NCBI GenBank assembly: GCA_033297075.1
Contig: MU858104.1
Span: 62,001-126,000, forward strand
Source of the DNA: Rhypophila decipiens
Lineage: Eukaryota; Ascomycota; Sordariomycetes; Sordariales; Naviculisporaceae
DNA length: 64,000 nt
Direction of reading: 5' to 3'
Position numbers and translations under genes: made by a program. The notes under the pieces are model-generated. The model was not told the DNA's origin and ran no database searches. It worked only from the letters and a program-made list of their open reading frames with translations. This document shows positions 57,015 through 64,000 of the stretch, in pieces. How positions within the stretch are numbered: the stretch's first letter is position 1; every line of letters starts with the position of its first letter.

Positions 57015-58022
57015 TCAAGCAACTTCACTCGACCCGTCAACTTCGATATCAAATTTCTCGTTATAAAAACAAATCTTCCCTTTGATAGCCGCCACCTCCT
57101 CCAACGGCTCGTCATAATACCACACCGCATCTTTGACACCTCCTGCTCTGCCTGCAAGACTCACTTCCAAGTCATAATAGCCCGCCGTGCCCTTATAAGG
57201 ACACACGGTCACCGTGTCGCTTTTCCTCAGCCAACCCAGGTTCCTGACTGAGCTGATCGGGAGGTAATATCTCGTTCGCAGCCCGGTTTCGTGGAGAAAG
57301 ATGTTGTTCTTGCTGCTCTCGGCGATGACCAGCCCCTCGAACACAACCCGCACGGTTCGTGAAGAAGGAAGGCATTCGATTCGTTTGTAGGGATCCCTGG
57401 GATGGGAAGGTGGGAGCACCTCGTCCTCGGCCATCCACTTGTCTTTCATGGTGGCAGCGTCACTAGCATCAGCTGCTGAGGTGATGGTTTTGCGTTGAGT
57501 TGCAGACATCTTTGCTTACCCAGTGTATCAAACAAGATCTTGACGAATCCTTTGAGCGGCCCTTGATTGATCAGGGCTGCCACGACCGCTGGTCTCTCAC
57601 CGGGGACGGCGACTGAGCCGACGTGGATGAGCGACTGGTTGTCTATGTCCTCCATATCAGGGGAGAAGGAGACATCGCCTTGGCCCGACAGAATGGCGGA
57701 CAGCGGGATGTAGAAGTTGGGGTCTACGAGACGGGAGCAGCTCAGTTAGTAAGTAAAGCTTGATATCCATGACTTACAGCCTGCAAAACTTACACCTGGG
57801 ATGCTCCCAGACGAACTGGGTCTCCAAAGTGTCGAATATGCATCTGTTGTTAAGGAAACCTCTGATGCGGCGGTTGGTCCGTTCCTGCTTGTGGGGTCCC
57901 GAGCGGGCTACGTCCTCGAGTCCATCTAGCAAAGTGCGGGCGATACGGTCGACCTCTTCCTGCTGCATGTTTGTGCCCTCGGGAGTCTCAGGCTGAGGAT
58001 GATGTTCGTCTTGGATTCTCAT
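57015..58022 (-). CDS. tandem DUF427-domain protein
   Basis: Protein with two DUF427 modules; function unknown, cytosolic by sequence. Three exons on the minus strand: 58022-57794, 57723-57520 and about 57475-57015, roughly 297 residues. The first module reads RRIRGFLNNRCIFDTLETQF, then WEHPRY joined to PNFYIPLSAILSG across intron 1 (GTAAGT donor). The second, canonical module has HPRDPYKRIECLPSSRTVRV, ETGLRTRYYLPISSV, TVTVCPYKGTAGYYDL, VWYYDEPLEEV and ICFYNEKFDIEVDG. Intron 2 has a GTAAGC donor and two phase-compatible acceptors three bases apart (CTCAG or CAGCAG), so one residue is uncertain. The third exon alone has a usable ATG, but the upstream exons belong with it because fungal members carry the same double arrangement. 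Confidence 0.87.
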
Positions 58023-58417
58023 TCATCAGGACCAGGTTGACAAGAGAATAGTGCACTGTACAGCTATGATGTTTTTGTACAGTATTGTCGTTAGTCTAAA
58101 ACTTGGGATATCATGGAAAAAAGGGCATTTGGGGATTGGAAGCTGCGGGGCAACCGGAATAAAAGAACCTCCGCTCCTTTGCTTGACGATATGATGATGT
58201 CAAGTACAGGTACCACCCGGCTCACTTTTCGAGGTCACTGAACGGGTATTAATGTTTACGATACAAGTCTTGGATATGTTAGGGCACGGTCTTGCACTTG
58301 CAAAAAAAAAATCACATTTTATCGGTCTAGAAGGGAACGGGCATATATGTAAACAGTTTTTGGGTAATTTCCTTTTTTAATTATAATCGAGTGAGGAGCG
58401 AATGCTCCCAAAGACGA
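58023..58417. other. intergenic region between two minus-strand genes
   Basis: About 400 bases with short A and T tracts. It holds the DUF427 promoter and the 3' end of the next minus-strand gene. No gene is supported. Confidence 0.4.
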
Positions 58418-59326
58418 TCAGAGCATCTTCATCTCCAGTCGAACTGGGTTCAACACAGGGCGTTTCGGCATGAAAGGTGCAACAAAGTAGCCGCTCGCAA
58501 CAGGCTGGTCCTCGGGACAAATTTGATCCTTGGGCGAAAAGCCTAGCATGCCCTCGGTACGAACCGGGTCCATCTTCCACAGCTTGGCCTGCTGCAAACG
58601 CATCTCATTCCAGGCCTTCACGACGCCTTGCTTGATCTCTTGCTTGTTCTCATCACTGAGCTCGCTAGCGGCAACCCTGGCCTCTGCAACAGTCTTGTTG
58701 TTGATCATGGTCTGCCAGAGCTCGGCCTTGTTGAACTCATCGAGGAGACTCTCGCCTTTGGCCAAGAAGTCCGATCTCGCGGCGCTAAACACAGCTCGCT
58801 CGCAGAAGAAGTTGACATCCTCAAAGTCCAGGAGAACCCAGCTGTCCAGATAAGGCAGATCCGGCTCGTCCCACGGCTTGTCGGTTGTATCAACAAGTAG
58901 ATGGTGGTTCGCCTTCTTGGCCTCCTTGATGCGGTTAGTCCTGTACTTGTACTGGTGATAGTTGCGGAAGTGCACGCACTGCGTGATATCCTCTTGCTTA
59001 CCTTTCCCCCAATGCCTGTTTTTCTTTTCATTGACGCAATCGCAAGGCAGATCTATGACCTGGAGGCGACAGCAGCCGTTGAAAGGGCAGTTGGTAGATG
59101 ATTTAAGCAAGTCGTGGACCGGGACGTAGCCGCTGTCTGGTTGGTCGGGCCTGAGAAGACCGTGAACTGTGACATACTCTCTTTCATGCTTGTGGCAACT
59201 GTGAGGAGGATGGTAGGGATTTACGTACTTGCGGATGGTCGGTTGGCCGTCAGCAGTCTGTCGCGCGACAGCTACCAAGGGTCGGACATCGCAGTACATG
59301 CGGTGGATGTGGTGACGGATACACAT
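58418..59326 (-). CDS. hypothetical Cys/His-rich N-terminus protein
   Basis: Not assigned to a named family. A single exon of 302 residues if it starts at the ATG at 59326 (MCIRHHIHRMYCDVRP). The frame remains open 19 codons further upstream but has no earlier ATG. The N-terminal 110 residues hold Cys/His clusters (MCIRHHIH, MYC, PHSCHKHERE, CPFNGCCRL, DLPCDCVNEKK) that could bind zinc. The remainder is helical and charged (KKANHHLLVDTTDKPWDEPD, SELSDENKQEIKQGVVKAW). A TATAAAT lies about 65 bases upstream of the ATG (59391-59397). No signal peptide or membrane segment is seen. It is divergent from the Clr5-domain gene. Confidence 0.72.
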   Translation of the reverse strand: MCIRHHIHRMYCDVRPLVAVARQTADGQPTIRKYVNPYHPPHSCHKHEREYVTVHGLLRPDQPDSGYVPVHDLLKSSTNCPFNGCCRLQVIDLPCDCVNEKKNRHWGKGKQEDITQCVHFRNYHQYKYRTNRIKEAKKANHHLLVDTTDKPWDEPDLPYLDSWVLLDFEDVNFFCERAVFSAARSDFLAKGESLLDEFNKAELWQTMINNKTVAEARVAASELSDENKQEIKQGVVKAWNEMRLQQAKLWKMDPVRTEGMLGFSPKDQICPEDQPVASGYFVAPFMPKRPVLNPVRLEMKML

Positions 59327-60302
59327 TGTCAGTGTGGGTTGCTGATATATGGATTCGGAGAGGCTGTGACCAAAAGGGGCCAAGCTGTGTATTTATACTT
59401 GCATTTCCAGCTGTTTTGTCTCCTTTGTACAGTACTTCAACACTGGCTCGCATTGCCAGGTGACAATAGCCCTGTTCGTCGATTGTGCCATCCTGTTGAA
59501 GAACAATGAAATGTAAGTTCTGGCTGGGTACTTTCACGAACAAAGGAACCTGAGCTCCAGTGCTCCACGAACAGTCCTTTGTTCCTCCGAGCAGAGGATA
59601 AGACTTGATTGTGTGAAAAAGCAGTTAATGGACAGCTAGTACTGATAGTCCGTTTCATGTCATGACTGCGAATTCAGAAAGGCGGACAGATGACTCCGTT
59701 ACGTGGTGGAGGCCAAGAATAGGCTCGGACAGTGTGTCAATCAAGGCTTGTTAGTTGTGTTGGTCAGGCTTGGACAAGTTGAATCCAAATATAGCTTGAT
59801 TACGACCAAGCAGAAGCATCAAAAGGCCATGAGCAAATACCGGACACACTTCAAGAGTGCCGATTCAAATGCAAGATGAGGAGAGGAACTGTGCATTCTG
59901 ACAAGCGTTCACCGGGCCAACCCGTCCTGATTCGCCGGTTCCAAATTAAAATGCACGTCGTCCTCCCCAATCCCGGTGAGACCCCGCGCGGACCAAAGCT
60001 CGATATTTCCTTTCTGGGGCATATTATAGTACCCGGCCACCTGGCATTCGCACCCTGACAGATGAAGAGAGCCGGCAGAAGACCCAGTCTCGATGATACG
60101 GCGCATCGCCCCCTTTTCTGGCTGGGCCGGGTCAGCAGCGAAGCGAACCATCAGAGGCTCAATGAGCACTGCGACCCGAGTTGTCTTCTTCCGTTTGGTG
60201 AAGTGGTGGGTCGACATCTGGGGTCAGTACAAAGTTTCCATGACCACATCCGAGTCTTCACAGCTTCGCTCCACAAGTCAATAGCCTGTGTTGTTGCAAA
60301 AG
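59327..60302. other. divergent promoter region, Cys-rich gene/Clr5 gene
   Basis: About 980 bases between divergent starts. The only site noted is the TATA-like TATAAAT on the minus strand at 59391-59397. No gene is supported. Confidence 0.4.
59391..59397 (-). promoter_or_regulatory. TATA box of the Cys/His-rich gene
   Basis: TATAAAT on the minus strand about 65 bases before the ATG at 59326, which also supports that start over a longer frame. Confidence 0.45.
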
Positions 60303-62372
60303 ATGGACTTCCAGAGTAGCAGCCCAGTATCGGCTATCCAGACACAAACCGCGCACCTCTCGTTAGACAGAACCAACAGCGTCGCAACCGTCCCCCACCG
60401 GCGCGGACCATCGCCGGTCTCGCCAATATCCTATCTTACCGAACCCATCGAAGTGGTCGGCGACGTGCACCCGCCGCCCGACCGCGGCGATGTGCTCATA
60501 CCGACCAAGCCCAATCACTGGGAGTCGGTCAAGGATGTGATTGAGGAGCTTTATATACACAAAAATGTGCGGCTCAAGGATGTCATTGAGATCATGCAGG
60601 TGCTGTACAAGTTCCGCGCAACGTAAGTCAATCGATATGGACAGCAGCCCCTGATTTTCATGATCCTTTGGTTTCGATTTTATCGTTCACTTTGAGAGCG
60701 ATATGCCCTCATTTGTAATTGCTCTACACTACCAACAAGTCCCGTGCATGAAATATTCGTCCCAGACTGGACCAACTACATGAACCTCAGGCTTGCCCCC
60801 CCTTTATCCCAAACACTCAACCAGTGAACCAGGGATGGCGCGGCCCGGTTCGACTGCATCCTATGGATGGTGCAGATATCACCTTGGCCTTGGCCAGACT
60901 CGCATGAAAGACGCCTATTCTTGACTATATCTAGCCACTAACCTAGTTCTTGCCGCAGTGCCCGCATGTACAAGGCCCAGTTCGCGAAATGGAACTGGCA
61001 CAAATATTCCACCGGCTCGGCTGCCCGCGCTCGAGACCGAAGCAAGAGCATCAGCCCGACCTCTCCAAACTCTTCGTCGGCTTCAACTTCCCATGCCGGT
61101 CTCCCCGGAGGCAAGAAGAAGGGCACTGCCCGGGTCTTTGTGGTCAACGGCGGACAGGCTATGGGAATTCATCGGAAGCTACTCGAGGCCGACGAGTCCC
61201 GGCATCTGGCTACGACCATGTCGGCCTGTCGCCGTTTCATCCTTGGCTGGTCCGAGCAGGATTCCCGCTGGAAAGGAGTCAGCTGCTTCACCAAAATGGG
61301 CCACTATGACCCCTCCATGATCTCGCACTTTTTCGCGGCCATGAAAGAATTTCAGTCCAAGAACTTTGTCCAGGGCGGACGCTTACTCCGTGGTGCCTTT
61401 CTCGGTCTCGAAGATCTGGTTGCCGACGGCCATGTCGCCGCCATCTGGGACTGTTGTGTCACCATCCCACAACTCACACTCAACCATGGGCGCCGTGACA
61501 TCCTCCTTACCTTTCTGAGGTATCTGTCCCGTCTCACGGCTGCTCGAGTGCCAGGTCATCCCATCGCCACCATCTCTCGTTCCACCTTGGCCTTTGTCGA
61601 ACATCTCGGCAACTTCAACCACGTGTCGGCATACACCACGCTAGCGTGGAACCTCTGGTCGGAAACCATCATCCAGCTGCTCGGATACGACAACATATCG
61701 ACATTGCACATCAACCGGGCCTATCTGATCATCCAACCGACTCCCGACCCAGTCCTTACCAGACGCCTGATCACAGACTATGACCGGCTCGTGGACAAGG
61801 CCATGACTTCGCTGGGCGAAGACAACACCACGGCTTTGAGTCTGGAATACGACGCGCTCCTGACCCAGTTGCGCTTCGCCATGCCTGACAGCCAGTTTCA
61901 GTCTCGCGTCGAGCGCGTCTTGTACAAATTGACCCACAAGCCAGACAATGCCAATTTGAAGCCGGTACAGTGGTCTGCCGATGATCGACAAATCTACAGA
62001 GGGTCATGGTACCTGAGCACGGTATACGCCGAGGATGTGGCCGGGGATATGGACCGGGCCAGGGAATGTCGGAGGGCCTTCTTTCTGAGCCCGCCCGATG
62101 GAGACTGGGTGCAGTTTGCCCTCAAGATGGAGGAACGGTTGCGGGCAAGGGGGCTTGCCGAAGAGGCGGATGAGGTCCGGGATAAGAGACAGGAGGTGCA
62201 GCTACCCAGCAAGATTGTCGAGATACTGGACCGGGAGGAACGGGAGGCGAGCGTTGATAGTCAGGGACGAGCTGGAAGTGTAGGCTCTGGTGGTGGAAGG
62301 GCGGGTGCCACTTTAAGTCCGGGGGGGCCGGGGAGTGGGATGCACTTGGATGAGGAGGAGGAGGAGGATTGA
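60303..62372 (+). CDS. Clr5-domain protein
   Basis: Protein with an N-terminal Clr5 domain, found in fungal regulators; the domain is named after a fission-yeast silencing factor, and a DNA- or chromatin-related role is inferred only. Two exons, 60303-60622 and 60959-62372. The 336-nt intron has a GTAAGT donor, a CACTAACC branch and a CAG acceptor, phase 2. The product is 577 residues. The Clr5 domain at about 72-123 (HWESVKDVIEELYIHKNVRL, then YKAQFAKWNWHKY) is interrupted by the intron and joins perfectly. A Ser/Lys-rich linker follows, then a long helical region (FFAAMKEFQSKNFVQGGRLL, ILLTFLRYLSRLTA, FVEHLGNFNHVSAYTTLAW) with a repeat-like helical look. The C-terminus is Gly-rich and acidic, ending EEEEED. 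The intron length is unusual for this window. Confidence 0.88.
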
Positions 62373-62941
62373 TGATTGAAATACTCGAACTGCCCTGCGG
62401 ATGATCAGTAGTGTCGTGAATTTGGATAGTCTTTGCTCGAATAGTGTTCTTTTTGCTGTTATGGCTTGCAGTATGTACTGGTTCTTTCCATGTGTATTCC
62501 CCACTTATGTACATGTAAACAAATAATATACAGTATTCCACGGTAAATGGTGAACCTGCTGTACCTGGTTAGGGCCCTTGCTGGCGACTTAAAAGGCCTT
62601 GACTTGTTATCAAATAGGCCTTTTATTAGTCAAATTAATGCGCCGCTTCGATAATAAAACGGCCGGGGTCGATTAGCCACGTATACTGACAGGCCTTAGC
62701 AACCTTGTTCAGCCAGGTATACCAACTTGACTATTTACTGTGGAATGCTGTCTTGGGAGCTTTACAATGAAGATGTCACATTGACGAACTCGGAACAGCT
62801 GGAAGTTAAAGCCTTGGCATTTCTCTTATGAGTCTAGATCGCTGAACCGCAAACAAGTATGAACAAGAAAATTGCTTTTTGTCTTGAATTTTTTTTAAAA
62901 ACGCCCCATTACCCAATTTATCAAATCAACTCCCGCCAACA
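62373..62941. other. convergent intergenic region Clr5/DUF4360
   Basis: About 570 bases between convergent genes. A short inverted repeat (AAAAGGCCT and AGGCCTTTT) lies at 62590-62626. No gene is supported. Confidence 0.4.
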
Positions 62942-63680
62942 TCAGCACGACTTCCATTGCAACGCCATCCTGACCGTTAACTCCGAGCTGACTTGGTCGA
63001 CCTATAAGATTATGTCAGTACATCTGGCTGTTGATCCCCGAGTTTTTGCAACCAGGACAAAGAACGTACCGCAATCAGAGCCCGCTTCTCCGGAGGCGAA
63101 ATCCAACATTGTGTGTTCAAGTTCATGATGGCCGTGCTGCCGCCGCATCCAGACCATACCAGAGCATCTGTGTCGGACGAGAGCTGGAATGGCCCTTGAC
63201 CCCCTGCCAGGGTAAGGTCGTAGCTGGCTTGACCTTTTTGACCGGTGAAGTCGACAGTATTCAGGCAGTGGCCCTGGACACCTGATGGGATGATGGCGTA
63301 GCCTCGCATGTCGGCGCTTAGTGTGGTGAATCTGAACAAAGACAGAAAGGTCAGCATCACTTGCTTAGCTTGTGAGGACAGGGACGGGAGAGGACATACT
63401 GGAAGCCTTCGTCATATTGCAAGTTCAAGGTCAGCTTGCAGTTCTTCCGCCAATCGGAAGCTTCCGTGTTCGGGCCGCTCTTGACGACATATTCGGATAG
63501 CCTGATGTCAAAGATGGTGTTGGACGCATCCGTTTTGACCTTGGCGCTCCCGTAAGGACAGCCGGAGCCCAAGACCGAAGCACCAACAACCTTGAGGTTT
63601 TTGGGTGCTCGGGGTGCCAGCTGCGGCGCGGCGAGCACCAGGGGAGTGCAAAGAAGGATGGAGGAGATGGTGAATTTCAT
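62942..63680 (-). CDS. secreted DUF4360 protein
   Basis: Small secreted fungal protein of unknown function. Three exons on the minus strand: 63680-63400, 63331-63070 and 63001-62942. The 68-nt introns have GTATGT and GTACGT donors and CTGAC branch points; the product is 200 residues. A signal peptide is clear (MKFTISSILLCTPLVLAAP). The DUF4360 pattern follows: GASVLGSGCPYGSA, FDIRLSEYVVKSGPNTEASD, RKNCKLTLNLQYDEGFQ, then FTTLSADMRGYAIIPSGVQG across intron 1. The short last exon gives the typical ending SSELTVRMALQWKSC, which is why reading through its intron to an earlier stop was rejected. Cysteines in GSGCPYG, RKNC, GHCLN, SGCGG and the terminal SC fit disulfides. Confidence 0.9.
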
Positions 63681-64000
63681 TTTGAAGTCTGGTTGATGGA
63701 AATGCTGCGTGTGAGTGATGTGATGAGATGGGGAATGAGGAATGAGGAGTTGATAGAGAGCGAGTAATAGGCCTGGCTAGGGGATTATATACTTGAGTTT
63801 CGAATAGTTCATACCAGACTTTTTTTTGACGCTATTCAAGAGGGTCGTATTGTGTAGTGGCAAGTACTTGTAAGGTTATTAGCAATTAATGGCGGACCTT
63901 CGGCGCCGAGGATGTGACAGGTTGAAGTTTGGTATGGCCCACTAGCGAATGTGCAATTGCAACACTCCATCGTCCCGATGATCCAGCCAACCCCCGGATG
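63681..64000. other. DUF4360 promoter region
   Basis: The 320 bases to the window end carry the DUF4360 promoter, including the TATA box at 63784-63791. No other gene is seen. Confidence 0.4.
63784..63791 (-). promoter_or_regulatory. TATA box of the DUF4360 gene
   Basis: TATATAAT on the minus strand about 104 bases upstream of the ATG at 63680. Confidence 0.5.

Noticed and set aside
63357..63399. DUF4360 protein ending at the first-exon stop
   Set aside because: The GTATGT donor and the downstream exons restore the full family pattern.
1..64000. CRISPR arrays, operons or prokaryotic islands
   Set aside because: Spliceosomal introns, individual promoters and fungal families throughout; no regularly spaced repeats were seen.
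1..64000. RIP-mutated transposon blocks
   Set aside because: No long A/T-saturated, stop-riddled stretch was evident by eye; a computed RIP index would be needed to exclude small ones.

Overview
The window is nuclear DNA of a filamentous ascomycete (Pezizomycotina, probably a Sordariomycete; I cannot name the genus). Genes carry short introns with GTRNGT donors, CTAAC or CTGAC branch points and NAG acceptors. Several products are ascomycete or fungus-specific: the Sho1 osmosensor, the DASH subunit Spc19, a DUF7708/NACHT NLR-like protein, a fungal CorA-like protein, a Clr5-domain protein, and secreted CVNH and DUF4360 proteins. Intron positions were set by hand from splice signals and reading-frame continuity.

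Layout. 1-5467 holds no convincing gene and ends in a long pyrimidine-rich leader for SHO1 (5468-6482, +). SPC19 (-) and an RBR ubiquitin ligase (+) follow. 13329-29143 is an accessory-looking block: a zinc-free MDR oxidoreductase, a NACHT/STAND receptor-like gene (-) whose 5' end is frameshifted, a small three-exon gene, a CorA-like membrane protein, a protein kinase fused to a vWA-like domain, an aminoglycoside-phosphotransferase-like kinase (-), and a trans-enoyl-reductase-like MDR gene broken by one in-frame TGA. 29891-40006 is mostly metabolic and transport genes: arylamine N-acetyltransferase, S66 peptidase (-), formyl-THF deformylase, a DUF1275 membrane protein, an unknown protein (-) with an in-frame TAG or cryptic intron, and an MFS transporter with a 432-nt intron. 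40007-46090 is about 6 kb with no gene I can support.

From 46091 on come an unknown three-exon gene, then a run of secreted-protein genes on the + strand (tyrosinase, type-B carboxylesterase, cyanovirin-N homolog), an intron-containing tRNA-Ser(GCT) (-), a tandem DUF427 protein (-), a Cys/His-rich unknown (-), a Clr5-domain protein (+) and a secreted DUF4360 protein (-).

Non-coding structure. Two MITE-like inverted-repeat elements are visible, at 29251-29449 and 51301-51496. The second has 38-bp terminal inverted repeats and TA flanks. A degraded relative of the first lies near 49051. An identical 24-bp palindrome-rich motif occurs at 22021 and 36941. The most interesting points are the NLR/CorA/kinase-vWA neighbourhood, three genes interrupted by a single lesion with the rest of the frame intact, and the MITEs. 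I did not find a clearly unprecedented system.
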